DNA from: Coffea arabica
Lineage: Eukaryota > Streptophyta > Magnoliopsida > Gentianales > Rubiaceae
Reading direction: 5' to 3'
Length of the DNA: 64,000 bases
NCBI RefSeq assembly: GCF_036785885.1
Contig: NC_092316.1
Coordinates: 51,035,001-51,099,000, forward strand
In this document: positions 22,356 through 35,100 of the stretch, one piece after another
Layout of the letters: every line of letters starts with the position of its first letter
How positions within the stretch are numbered: the first letter of the stretch is position 1
Made by a program: the position numbers and the translations under genes
Notes under the pieces: generated by a model
What the model was told of the DNA's origin: nothing
The model's input: only the letters and a program-made list of their open reading frames with translations
The model's database searches: none

Positions 22356-23072
22356 GAAAAATCCGATAAAAAATAATGATAATAAAAATTTGTTATTAAT
22401 AAGACCAGGGACAAAACTATCTACGAGGAAATGAACCTAGTGCAAAAATGAGCTTTGCATGGAGAAAAATTGGTTAATTATGAGTACATATAGAGCAACT
22501 AATAATAAAGATTTGGTACCTTACTAGAGGTTCTTCATCAAATAAAAATCTATTGGTCTCCTATGACATGATTAATTTTTTTTCTGTAAGAAGAATCTAA
22601 TTTTCCAAAATAGCCCTTTTCCAAAAGGCAAACAAACACAAATATGAGATGCGTGCATTTTCGATGCCCTTTACCGGGAACAAGTCAAGATTAAAATTCT
22701 GTGAATATATCTCCAAATATTTCTAGGCAAATACAAGGTGGTACAAACACCATGTGCTTAAGAAGAAAACCTTGATCATTTGATGGCAACAAATTTATGT
22801 ATGTATATTTTCTTGATGTTCCCACAAAATTTTATAGAGAGTAATTCTTAATTGCAGCATTGTTTAGTTGGCAAGCTCATCAATGAGACATATATGTACC
22901 CAAATAGTTCCAGCAGATAATAAGTACCTGAGGTCGGTTTTAGTTGCCACATTGCTCATTTCTTTTCAAAATTCTCACAATCCCAACTTTCCTAAAAACT
23001 GCCATTTAATTACTCAATTAATACACAAAATCTTGATAATAATTAATCAAATCTCTGGACTTGCCTAGGATG

Positions 23073-23083
23073 TTTATATATAT
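23073..23083 (+). promoter_or_regulatory. Candidate TATA box of the RING-H2 gene
   Basis: TTTATATATAT lies about 107-117 bp upstream of the ATG at 23190, which would give a leader of roughly 80 bases. The call rests on sequence and position only. Confidence 0.4.
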
Positions 23084-23189
23084 GAAGAACTGAATTGGGC
23101 ATTCTTCAGAAACCATTCTCGAAATTCTTGTGTACCAAAAAAAAAAAAGTCATTATTTTCTAGGATTTTTTTCTTTCAAACTTTAGAGA

Positions 23190-23930
23190 ATGGAGCATGA
23201 AGCTGATACACCATCTGATGATTTTTGTGATGCCTGGCAGGGTGATCATCTTGAAATACCCAAAACTGATCAACCTGCACCATCTGATGATGGTGATGAT
23301 GATACTCAACAATTCTTCATCAAATTTAAGGTGGAGTTCATCTATCCGCCAGACATCACATTGGAAGATGATGAAGATTATGTGCTAGTTGAATTTGGTT
23401 TGGAAAGCAGCACCTCAATTCACCAATTTTGGGCTCCTTGCAAAAGATCAGACAGTGAAAACTTGTCATGGGATGAAATCTCTACCATGCTAACAAGAAT
23501 CAATGTTCCATTGCATAAGCAGCCATCCATGTTACACCGAATTTCAACCTGTGCTAATCATATAGCCAATGCAGATCATAACAGGTCTAAAAAAGTATTG
23601 CCTATGATGGTTTCGATAAGTATTCTTGTCGATTACTCCTGCTACAAGCAAGAAGATGCTAGCACTTATGTGCTGAGGAACAACGCAGATGTTGCCAAAT
23701 TGATGCCTGTTCCTGCTAGTAATGAATCAGTTGAGGGACTGAAGAAGGAGATTCTTGAAGATCAGGGCAATGTTTCTGTTAAACAATGCATGATTTGCCT
23801 GGAAAACCTTCAAGCTGGATCCGAAATCATGGGCATGCCTTGCTCTCATCTCTATCATCAAATATGCATTTTGCATTGGCTTAAGATTAGCAACTTTTGT
23901 CCCATTTGTCGCTTCCAGTTGTCTGCTTGA
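23190..23930 (+). CDS. RING-H2 finger protein, probable E3 ubiquitin ligase
   Basis: An intronless gene for a 246-aa protein. Residues 200-240 form a complete RING-H2 domain: C200-x2-C203-x14-C218-x-H220-x2-H223-x2-C226-x10-C237-x2-C240, with a Trp (HWLK) in the usual E2-contact region. RING-H2 proteins bind E2 conjugating enzymes and transfer ubiquitin to targets. The N-terminal ~190 residues are acidic at first (MEHEADTPSDDFCD...DDGDDDTQQFF) and have no transmembrane segment or signal peptide, so a soluble cytosolic or nuclear protein is likely. The finger is at the extreme C-terminus, a common plant layout. The substrate and subfamily are unknown. The ATG at 23190 is the first in frame. 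Confidence 0.9.
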   Translation: MEHEADTPSDDFCDAWQGDHLEIPKTDQPAPSDDGDDDTQQFFIKFKVEFIYPPDITLEDDEDYVLVEFGLESSTSIHQFWAPCKRSDSENLSWDEISTMLTRINVPLHKQPSMLHRISTCANHIANADHNRSKKVLPMMVSISILVDYSCYKQEDASTYVLRNNADVAKLMPVPASNESVEGLKKEILEDQGNVSVKQCMICLENLQAGSEIMGMPCSHLYHQICILHWLKISNFCPICRFQLSA

Positions 23931-25008
23931 GTTTCTTGGAATTTCATGATGTCTAGGGAGTTGGGATCAGGTTCTACTAAGGCCCTTTTCTGGCCTTTAG
24001 CCTCTATTTTCTATAGTTCATCTGATGGAAGTTGGGTCCTTTAAAAATGGTGAAGTTTATTTGCTTTGTGACATCAATTTATTTAATGCCTTGGGGGCAA
24101 GGATCGAATTAGTTGCTGAATACAAGTACAACTAGACACATGAATATGAATATTACTAAATAAAAATACTTTTTTTAATTTAAATTTTCTTTTTAGCCGG
24201 GGATCCTTTCTCATTTTTTCAATCCCACTCCTCTCTCCTGTCAAAAAATAAAAAATAAAGTACTTTAATTCTCCTCATATCACTATTTTTTTCCCTCAAT
24301 CTTGAACCCTCACCCTAGATAAAAACTTGCACGAGTAACGCATCAAAAGATATATCAATTGTACCCTTTGGTTATACTTCTTGCATTCGAACTGCAATTC
24401 AGGAACATTATGGCTTAGAAACCATAACGACGAATAACAAAATTATATTCAAATTCCGAAGTTATTTTGTTCTTGGTGTGAACGATATGGATCGATCCAT
24501 GCAGCATAGAGCAAGTGAGACATAGATTTATTTCAAAGCCATATACATAAGAGGGAACAAAATATAGGTTTTTTCTCCCCTCTCTCCTACAGAAAACCTA
24601 TATTCTATGTATATAGGACAGGTTACAATTTGATCGCCAATAACCTATTTTTGTTAATATGTATAGTATAGGTTATCATTTGGTCACCAATAACCTATTT
24701 TTGTTATTAGAAAGTTTTTACGTTCCTAGTATATTTGCTTCAAGTTGTGTTGCTAGTTAGGACGTTAAAAAATGTAAGTCAAATCGAAAATTATTATTTT
24801 AAAATCATTCAAAAGTTTATATTTTTTAGTTTTCATAAAATAAAACATGGTTTCAAGATAGCTCTTCACATATAGAACACTGCATTTATGAGTCACTAAT
24901 AATAACAGTTAACAAAGCAAACATCAAATTAAGGAGGACAAAGGCTAAGTGCTAGTATAAATAGGCACTCTTGTGTCTAGCAATGCAAAGGAAAGAAAAA
25001 TACAATCC
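23931..25008. other. Intergenic, convergent gene ends
   Basis: This separates the RING-H2 gene (+) from the aldose epimerase gene (-), which converge. It is AT-rich and holds the 3' untranslated regions. The only structure I see is a two-copy repeat at 24620-24707 (period 50; AGGTTA(C/T)(A/C)ATTTG(A/G)TC(G/A)CC units). No gene. Confidence 0.7.
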
Positions 25009-27320
25009 CTAATGATGAGCTGTGAACCTATAAACCATAACATGGAGGTAATTTTCTCCAGGGTTAACAATCTGAGAAGGGAAATTTGGATGATTGACTG
25101 AATCAGGAAAACCTTGTGTCTCCAAGGCAAGTCCCCCATACCTATGGTAGGTAGCACCATCTTTCCCTAGTGTATCATTCAACATATTACTTGTGTAAAA
25201 CTGTACGCCTGGTTTATTGCTCCACAGCTCCATCTTCCTACCTGATTTAGGTTCTTGCACAACTGCAACTTTGTGTACGTGCCCATTGGGTACATAATCG
25301 ACCACATAGTTTATATCATATCCAGAAGGAAGCTCATTGAACTTGCTACCAATACTTCTGGATTGAAGGAAATCATAGGGGGTTCCTTGTACAGGAACGA
25401 TTTGCCCGGTTGGGATCAGCTTGTCATCGACTGGGGTGATCTTCGACGCGAAAAGCTGTATGTCGTGCGAAAAAATATCACCACTGCCATGGCCAGCAAG
25501 ATTCCAGTAGCTGTGGGATGCCAGATTAATCGGTGTGGATTTGTCAAGTGGGGTGGCTTCCATCTTCAGGCCTAGCCTGTTTCCTCCAATAATCATGTAC
25601 GTCACATACACATCGACTGCACCAGGGAATCCTGCCATCATGCTAAAAATTGTCAGTCTCTACCATAACATGCGGGAAACAAACAAAAAAAAAGCGAAAC
25701 AGGGAATGGGACAGAATATCTGTTGAACGCCGGTAAATACTGAAGGGTTTTTATAAGAAACAAAGACTCAATATATAAGTTACAAATGCGATGCAATAAT
25801 AGGAAACAATTATGATTTATACCTTGTTCACCATCATAGCTGTGATAGTGGAGGGAGACATGGGAGTTCTTTTCGTAGCTTGTCACCTCCCATATAACAT
25901 CACTAAAGCCTCTGGTACCACCTGAAGTGGAAGTAGTTATGTCAAGAATGACTAGAATTCCAGGGTAGACTTAATATGTGTTTTGATAAGAATGCAGAAT
26001 TGAGAATACCATGAAGTGTGTTTCCATGATCATTTGCAGGTAAATTATACTCTACACCATTCAGAGTAAATTTTGCCCCTCCAATTCTGTTTGCTACGCG
26101 GCCAATAAGACCACCAAAATACGTTGAATCATTCTGCAAGATGGGAACAATAAGTGCTTATAAGTACAGCTAACCCCATTCCTAGAATACGAAATTCAGT
26201 CGCCCAAAATTTCAAGAACACATGAAGAAGAATGGAAAACGACTTAGATCTTCTTATCCAACCATTGGATGGGATTAATTCCATTCTCTGGTAACTAAAA
26301 CAAATCAACTGCAAAAAGAGTGAGGCCTGGAAAACCAAAAGAGAATAAAAAAAAAATCTATATAATGTAATTGAAGTCTAGTTCAAGTTCTTTGTCCCTT
26401 ATATATTGAGAATTGATTACTTCCACTCTCTTAATCCTTTTACAAAATTGATTCGTCATCTTTTTTGAGTAGTAAGGCATTTATTTAAACCCCAGCATAA
26501 AATTCATCTGTCTAGCCCAAAACATAAATTCAAGTGTGTCATTATGGTAAAATGCAGATGGCAAGTTCATTATACCATTAGTTTGCCTTTAGTCATCTCT
26601 GCTTATAATGTCAGAAATGCTTCTTCCCTCTTATTCATGTAGTTAAAAACCATTAATCAGGTTACACTCGTCTATTGTATTAAAAAGTGTTAATTGAACT
26701 ACACTTCATATATAGTAGTGGGTGAAAATACCAATTTGGAAAAAAATTGAAAAACCCCTATCATGAAATTATATCATAAAGTGAATTTGTCAACAAAAAA
26801 GAAGAGAAGGGAGGCAAAATTATATCATAAAAGACCAAAATGAACATTTTTATCGTCCAAGAAAGTTAGGCATGAAACTCATTCAACTGATACTGATACA
26901 ACAAAAAGACAGACTTGTTTACTGTGGTGTTGATGCTAACCTTATATCCATCAATGGTTGGATAGCCAAGAACAACATCGTCCAATTTTCCTGAATCAGA
27001 AAAACCCACAAAAAAAAATCAATAGTTAGAATAAGAAACAACATAAATAAGTATCAAATCAGCAAATTCTCACCATGAATTACACGAAAAGAAAAAATGA
27101 AGAAGAGGAAGGCTATAGTGAACAAACCATTTCTATCAGGAACGGTGACAGAAAGGAGCGTAGCACCATAGTTAGTGACCTTGATAGAGATCTTTCCATT
27201 TGTCAACTCATACACATTGATGTAATTATCGTAATCAGTTGCATAAACGTTGTTGCTAAACAACAAAGTTAAACCAATCAGAACAAAGAAATACACCATA
27301 GATGATGCCTTGGACGCCAT
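25009..27320 (-). CDS. Secreted aldose 1-epimerase (galactose mutarotase)
   Basis: It interconverts alpha and beta anomers of aldoses such as glucose and galactose. Five exons on the minus strand: 27320-27128, 26990-26941, 26133-26010, 25921-25823, 25631-25009. Phases 1, 0, 1, 1 join into a 362-aa protein. Residues 1-28 look like a signal peptide ([27 protein letters not shown] is basic then hydrophobic), implying export to the apoplast or endomembranes. Family signatures: [16 protein letters not shown] (H117), [11 protein letters not shown] (H195, a catalytic acid candidate), and [13 protein letters not shown] with the catalytic base candidate E326. All are intact and the length fits. The gene sits between the RING gene and the ABCA cluster, as its Arabidopsis counterpart sits beside ABCA genes and VPS29. 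Close plant paralogues exist; the exact member is not assigned. Confidence 0.95.
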
Positions 27321-27407
27321 ACTAGACTAGAATAGAACGCGGAGAATATCCTAGACGACAGCAACAAATGTTTTTTTGTCTGCTTGCCTAGCATAGATTA
27401 CTATTAT

Positions 27408-27417
27408 GTTATATACT
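27408..27417 (-). promoter_or_regulatory. Candidate TATA box of the aldose epimerase gene
   Basis: On the minus strand this reads AGTATATAAC, about 90 bp upstream of the start codon at 27320. That would give a ~60-base leader. The call is supported by sequence and position only. Confidence 0.4.
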
Positions 27418-27968
27418 TGGTTGCAATCGAAAGGATATTGATGGATGAGGGGTGGAGAGAAGAAACGGGATTTGTCTCAATCCAGATAATAACCCATCTG
27501 TAAAATCCATAACAGCAGTATATTGGATAAGGACGATTGAGGATTGAGCAGGTGTGAACGTTGGAGGGAAATCAGGGAAGAGATTATGTTGTCTTTCCAT
27601 CTAGAGTTGGCTGGCGAAATCATTGACTCTTCCCATAAATGCATGCACAAAATTCGCGCTAAACGTCGTTTTCCATACCTGGAATGTGTTCCTGATAATT
27701 GTCATATTAAATATTGAATGCTTTTGTGCCTTAAAGATATCTGAATTTGAATGCCACTGGTCAGAAAAATCCATACTAGTATACAGTCAAATCTCTATTA
27801 AGATGTTGCTCAGATATTTAATGTCTGAATAAGTAAAATTAATTAAAAGAAGTGTATAATACATGGAACATAAAACTTCGATGTGAAAATAGTTCAATGA
27901 ACTCTATTTTCTTGAAAATCTTGTCTTCTTAAATGATTATATATATTATGAGAGAATATTAATTTGTA

Positions 27969-28316
27969 CTCCCTCCCTTTTTTTATAACTGACGTTTAAG
28001 AAATTTGCTCTAGTGTACTTTTATCTGTCGTTTTATTATCCCCATACAATATTAATTATTTTTTCACAATTTTACCCTTTTATCTCTCTTCTCCAATACA
28101 GCGTTCTTAATTACAACTCCTAGTAATTATTGTTTCTCTCTCTGTAACAACCCTAGTAATTATCTGCCCCTCCGTATTCTAGTGAGGAAAAACATGGGTG
28201 AATTGGACAATTAATGAGGGTACAAAAGAAAAGTAGTGTACAGATTTAAACAATGAAAAACTTTTCTTAATTGGTGTGCAAAACCTTAAACGTGAGTTAT
28301 AAAAAAAGGGAGGGAG
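27969..28316. mobile_element. Stowaway-like (Tc1/mariner) MITE
   Basis: The 348-bp element begins CTCCCTCCCTTTTTTTATAAC and ends GTTATAAAAAAAGGGAGGGAG, giving ~20-bp inverted repeats. TA dinucleotides flank both ends (27967-27968 and 28317-28318). CTCCCTCC termini with a TA target are the Stowaway signature. No coding capacity. Confidence 0.88.
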
Positions 28317-29144
28317 TATATCACTAAAAGATGACTGATTAATTGATGTGACAAGGATTGAATATTCTTACGCAATGGTCCATCCACTAAGTTGTCGTCG
28401 AATTCAAACAATTAACTATCTATTAGAGTCGTACTATTACTTAAGCAGTGGGAAAGAAGAATATTCCTCAAAGAAAATATGAGAAAGAAGGGAAAATGGG
28501 AACAATTAGTTTGAAAAATTTGTCTGATTGCTTTGTCTTTTCTATTGCCCGGCCTGGCAAACTTCTTGAAATGGATATTTTTGGATGCAAGTGACGACTC
28601 AAGACTAAAGAGAAACCCCTCATCAAATTTTGTCCACCCAGAAAAATCAAGTCATGACTGCAATATGATTTAGACCCCGTTTGGGTTGCGGTGTTTTTAA
28701 TGAAAATGCACTTTTAAATGTTAAAAGTACTTTTAAAATATCTAGTAAACATCATCTCATAAAATTAGGAACAGAGTTTTTGATATAAAAATTACTTTTA
28801 ACAAAACGGTAGCTTTTATCAAGTTAACTTTTTTTTTTTTTTTTATTGTTCTTGCATTTGGCAGCATACCGATTACCTCCGTGATGACTATGTTTTTTTC
28901 ATTTTGGGAGTAAGTTGAAAATCTAGACTGCAATTTATACTAGAATTTTGGTGAAATAAAAAATAAAGAATTTATTACTTTCAGTTTCAACAGCTATTGT
29001 CAGCTTAGCTACTATGTCTACAAATCTGGAGCAGTCATAACAGATTTCTGATGCTATGAACAACAATCAATCGTACAGGATGCTGATCACCAAAATGAAG
29101 TGTGATCGGTTAATGAATAAATGTAGCAGATATCAGAAATGATT
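28317..29144. other. Intergenic region with a hAT-like MITE half
   Basis: This is the downstream flank of the minus-strand ABCA gene. Near 28674 a GACCCCGTTTGGGTTGCGGTG start is followed by AAAAGTACTTTTAAA phrases, resembling the left half of a short hAT-type MITE. A matching right end is not evident. A poly(T) tract lies at about 28830-28844. No gene is seen. Confidence 0.5.
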
Positions 29145-32100
29145 TCATGAGAGAACGTTGAATGCTTGAGCTCCACGAGCAACCTTGATAAACACATCTT
29201 CCAAAGTGGTATCAGCAAGACCCCAAGCGTGAACTGTGAATCTGCTTTTGGCATTCTCAACTGCTTGGAAAACATCAGAAATCTTGATTTCATGCTTTGG
29301 CAACTCAAACTTTTGAGTGCCAGATAAATGGTATGTCCTGTTGGCATTTGGGGACAGATGTCTCACCAAGTTCTCCACTTCAGCCTCATGATCAGCCGAT
29401 GTTGTCATCGTAAACACGTAAAAGCCCCCATATCTAGCCTTCAACTGAAACGCAATATATCCAAATGAGACCGATAAGGCTCCTCTTTCAGATTTCAGAT
29501 TTCACATTTAAGTCGGTCAATAAAAAGCTCGATTCTTAAAAAAGAAATGCAGCTTGTGAATGAAACCCGTTGCACGGTCCATTTAGAGGTGGCAGGGAAC
29601 TTAATTAGTAGAAGTCTAAAAGCAACACAGTTATCAATCAATCTTATAGCACAGACAGTGATAATGCATTTTCCCAGTGAAGAAAGGTTCCAAAGTCATT
29701 ACCTCTTTGGGGTTACCTATACACTGCAAACTGCCATCAACAAAAATTCCCAATCTATCACACAAATGCTCTGCCTCTTCCATCGAATGTGCTGAAATAA
29801 TTCCACAAGACAAGCGAGTATAAGTCACTCAAATATGTCACCAATAACAAGATTCAAGCCACTGTAACCAACAGAATGATTTTAGGTGATAAATGTCTGG
29901 GAATTTGTTAGGTTTGTGCCCTCAGGAGGCTGCTTGCATTTATGGGAGAAAGAGTGCGGTCTTAGGAGCAGATTTCATTGTGTATTTGATTTTCCCAGTC
30001 TAAAACTAGCAGAGATCCCCACTGATTATGCTTCAAATGTCCTATACTCGGTAAACATAAGCAAAGGGTTTCAGCCACCAGTATAGGTATGGAGTCTGAA
30101 TTATAACAACAGGTAAGCACAATTGTCTCATTTTGGTACAGACTACTGCAAGGAAAACAATATTGCTATATAGGAAACAAGGTTCTTTTCTAATTTTCAT
30201 GAGAGAGAGAGACAGAAAGAGAGATGGAGAGAGAGAGGTAGATATTACTAGTGAGGATTATTGCTCTGTCTTGCTTTGCCCTCTTCACAACATTCCATAA
30301 GTTATTTCTCGAAGCTGGATCCAGTCCTGTACTGGGCTCATCCATATACACAACCTAGCAAATTATCCTAAGAAGCTATGTTAAAAGGTGAGCTGCTTTA
30401 ATTATCTTAGTAATAAATGGAAGAGGATGTAGGCCTACTTTGGGATCTCCAATCAGTGAAATTGCAACGCTAAGCCTCCTCTTCATACCTCCACTATATT
30501 TCCCAGCTTGCTTGTCAGCAATGCCTCCATGAAATAGGTTTACGCTCTTAAGAGATTCTTCCACTGCCTGCAACGGCTCATTACCAAATTCAGAAATCGT
30601 CAAACGTGACAAAAATCCCAAGACAATTTTCATTTCATACATGTGTTACTCTCCCACTCTCTGTAGCATCTTTAACATAATTTGAATCAGTATGCAGCAA
30701 GCCATGACAAAGAAAGTACGAGTAAAATGCAGAATAAACACTTGCTATCCATCTAGATAGTGTTCTCCTTTGTTTGGACTCTGATGTCGTTGCTAACCAT
30801 TATGAAGCTGCAAATTCTTGATATAACAACTGTGATTAGATTCTGCTGATTTAAAGTCTATGACTTCATGCAATAGTTTTAAGATTTACTAATACAACTC
30901 TCCCAGCACTCTTCTCACGAATTAGGGCAAAAATGATTGCCACAGGATATCAACTTAGTCATTTAAACATCCACCAATTACTGTCATCAGATTTAACAGC
31001 AAAATATTCCCACAGTCATTCCTTTTAGAAGCACCAATCCCAAATTGCTAAGGTACATTATGTTGCCAGATCAAAAACAACATTGCTTACCTGTGTTAAA
31101 GCAGCACCTTTTAGGTTCTTAAGTCTTCCATAAAAGAGCAGGTGCTCTCTCCCAGTTAGCGTTTCCCACAGAAGACTGTATACATTTAACATAGTAAATG
31201 GAAGACATGTAGGGGATAAACTGATAAACAGAAATAGACGAAATTGTTTATAGTAAATTAAAATAATAAATAACATCAATGCATACTCATGTTGTGGGCA
31301 GACACCCATGCTGGTATAAATGCTATCCATCTGGCTCCAAATATCAAGCCCTTGAACATATGCAGTACCAGAGCTTGGCTTTATAAGTCCGATCATCTGT
31401 TAACAAAAATACAAGCATAGAAACAAATCTTTCAGTGTCTGGCCAAGATAGGAAACTAAACCCAGAAGCTGATCTCAATAAAAGTTCATGGAGAATATTG
31501 AAAGTTATATTCAAATACGTTAAACAAGAAACATATGCAAAAGCCAACAAAATAAAATGTTTGCTTTTTGTTACAGCTTGGATGGTTACTACTTCAGTAA
31601 TATATAAATGAAGCAAGAACATTGAACTGACCATATTTATAAAGGAAGTTTTGCCTGCACCATTAGGCCCAAGCATACCAAAGCATTCCCCACGGGGCAA
31701 AGCCAGTGACAGTCCTCTCACTGCAAATTTCTCTGGGTTTCCATCCCTTCCTGGATACACCTTTTTTAGATTGTCACAGATGATGGCATGACCTGTGCTG
31801 GGCTCGAGCATCAATTGTTCAACCTTCTCTCTCTGAGGATGAAAGATGGAATAACAATTAAAAATGCAGACATACAGAGGAGTTAATCATGCAGTAGCCT
31901 ATCTTTTCACAGCAATATTGATTACATAACTGATGGGTCATTCCGAATAAAAGAAAAAGATGCTTGTTAAACAAACTAAAATTTTATATGCAACAGTCCC
32001 ATTTGTGAGGCAAAGGTGAATTTTAGTGCCTATTCAAAAAGTGAAGATAACTATAGTTACTTAACAAATACAGTTCATAATCACGGAACTTCAAGTGCTG

Positions 32101-35100
32101 AAACACTGGTCAGCACTCTCAATTCAAATAAAGGGCAACATTTTTTCTTTTTTAAAATTTTTTTTCCTGACCCCCGAGCTTATGATCAACTAAAAAGGAA
32201 TTAATGAAATTACCTCTTGGAGAACATCAGGTTTCTCCATGCCAACAAAAACTTTAGATCCCTGCCTTTGCAAACTAGGCTTTCGGAAGGATGATAAGGG
32301 CTTCTTTCGGAAGTTTTGCAAGAAAAAAGTAGGACTTTTTCCTGATGATTTAACTTGATCAACATAAAACGCGATGAGAAGAACCACCCACCATTCAATA
32401 AACATAATGACTAAGACTTCTTTCATCCCATTCTTGCTATCATTTAGATCTTTCCATCGCATCCCATCTGTCCCCATATAGTTTCCCGCAAATGCATATT
32501 GTGCAAACTCATACAAGCCCCGATAAAGGGAAAATCCTGGATATAATTCCATGACTATGATCCAGCCTCCTGAACAATTTTCAGATCATTCTTAGTATGA
32601 TGAAACAAGACAACAATGAACACCGAAAAAATTGTAGAAACAAAACCATACAAATTGAAAATAGGCAGATAAGAAGGTCATGAATTGCAAAACGCAAAGG
32701 AAGTTAAAAAAAAATGATCTGGAGTCCATGTTTTAAAGTTAACAGTATTTGAAATCCATTCAAACAATCCTGATAATAACATCAATGAATTTCATATGAG
32801 AAACTGTCTAATGTTGTGAGTTGACCTCCAACCCTCGAACTACAGAGAACCAACATGACAGCGGAATGATTATTGATGTTCTATCATCTTTGGGGTTACA
32901 ATTATGCTTGGAAATCACTTTTGCAGATGTCATTTTCCCTAAGTAAGGTACATGTTACATTACCTAATTTCTATAAAGTGTAGACAATATCCCAGCTTTT
33001 GTTTTATCCTTTTCCAATGCGGGCGGGATTCCAACAATGACCACATGCTAAAAATGGGATTTGTCACCATGAAACAAATGATCTCAAAGTGTCTTCAAAT
33101 TTAAATTACTATCAACAACAAATTGAACATAGTTCAGGACACACACAATTGCTTGACTCGCACTGACACAATCAAAAGCTTATACTATGCTACTTGGGGC
33201 CTATGGATAATAGAACTCCAACAGACAAGAGTGTTGGTTGCTATTTTATCCATGAGCCTTCTGAAAAGACTTCTCCTTTAGTGTAACGGAATAATAATCT
33301 GGCATATAACACGAGACAATGGCACAGTTAAGGCTTTTCACTTACTCGGGAATGACGAATCTTCCAGAAAGAACTGGAAAAGAAAACCACCCAAGAGACC
33401 ACTTCCAAAGACCAATATGTACCCTAGAACTGTGACAATTATATAAAAACATGACTTTGTGAGCATTATAGTATGTTTGCCCTGTTAAAGAAATGATATC
33501 TACTAGCTGAAACTACACCTGTAGCAGTCTTGACATTTGAGAATAATGCAGCAACAAGAAAAGCCAATGATACTTGCAAGTTTATGTAGAAAAAGTAAAA
33601 TATCAGCTGGATAGTGTAATCATTAAGTGTGAAGAACTTCAATCCTGCAAGAACAAAAATACTATATAATTTTAGTTAATCAAATAAAAGATCAAAATAA
33701 AAGAAGTGATCTGTTGCTTGTGGTGTTACCTATCACTGATCCAAAAATGACAAAAACTAGCATGTATACAGAAGACAATACAACAAAATAAGCGTAGGAA
33801 ATCATCCAATAGGGACCATCGCCAACCCCATGCATTTTCATCATGATTCTTAGCCTTTGTTGCTTCTCATAAACCAGAGAGCCTAGTACAACCTATCCAA
33901 AGAGGAGAATTGATCAAAGAGCAGAATAATTAACTTAATGCATGTATCATGAGGCAGGACAATAATAAATTCAAGCATTATAACAAGCATAACAACATTC
34001 TTGAACAATTTCAACCATGACATTGCTTATACTAAGGCTACACAATGTAAGCTTTTTTTTTTTTTTTTTTTGAAGATGCAACTTATGTTAAACAAATCAA
34101 TAACTAGAGAAGCTTAATGATGGAATCTGAGAAAATTAGCACAAACTTCTCTCATGTTTCAGTTTTCCAAGCTAAGATGAGACTTGTGTTGGAAAAATTT
34201 TTACCAAAGTGATGTTTCATCTACCCAATTCTAAATCTTACTAGTGTTAGAAGCAAAGTAGTTAAATAACTAATTGCATTCAACTACTTAAATACAAAAC
34301 ACTTGAAAGCTCCACTGAGCTACTATATCTGATCAATATCTTTCAACAGTCACTACAATTGGGAGAGAAGATCATGATTTCATCAAGAAGAAAAACATCT
34401 TAACTGGATATACTCAGGTTATGTTTTCCATTTACAGATACAATATATCAAGATGGAAGCTTGAGTAGTAGAGTGAAACAATTCCATATGAGATGATACA
34501 CTTAATTTACTCACAGGGAATAGTTTTATAATAACCCATGTAAAGAATAGTGGTCCAAGCAGAGAAGAGAAATCCAGCCTGAGTTTTGTTTCTGGCTTTG
34601 GCATTTCTTTGACAAATTCAAACAGCATTTTAGTACCAGGTCCAAGTAAAAACTGGAGATAAGCATTTGATGCCTGCAAATGTAGCGGCCAAATGTTAAC
34701 CCAACATATATGACCTCTTTGGGTTTATGTAATACAGATTTCAGTTTGACAAAGTCCGATGTGCATTCAAGCACATTTCAGTAGCTACAACTGTGAACAA
34801 TGACAAAGCCTCACTAATCAATAATGACGAGATGCCAGTGACTGAGACATATTAAGGAATGTTGATAATAAAAACAAAGTTTCAGCGGCTACTCAAAGAG
34901 TTCTTAAGATAGACACTACAAATTCTGCAAATATTGGTATGCTTAGCATGAGAACAAACTCCTAGATGGTCCTACCAAAGATTTATTAGGACAGGCAACA
35001 AATGGAGCAAAAATTAAGGAACACATAGAAGAACCTCTGACACCTTACAGCAGTTAATTGTCCATGAAAGGTTACCTGGTTACATCAACATCAAATATGC

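Noticed and set aside
25255..25575. A 106-codon plus-strand frame
   Set aside because: It is the antisense shadow of the last exon of the aldose epimerase gene.
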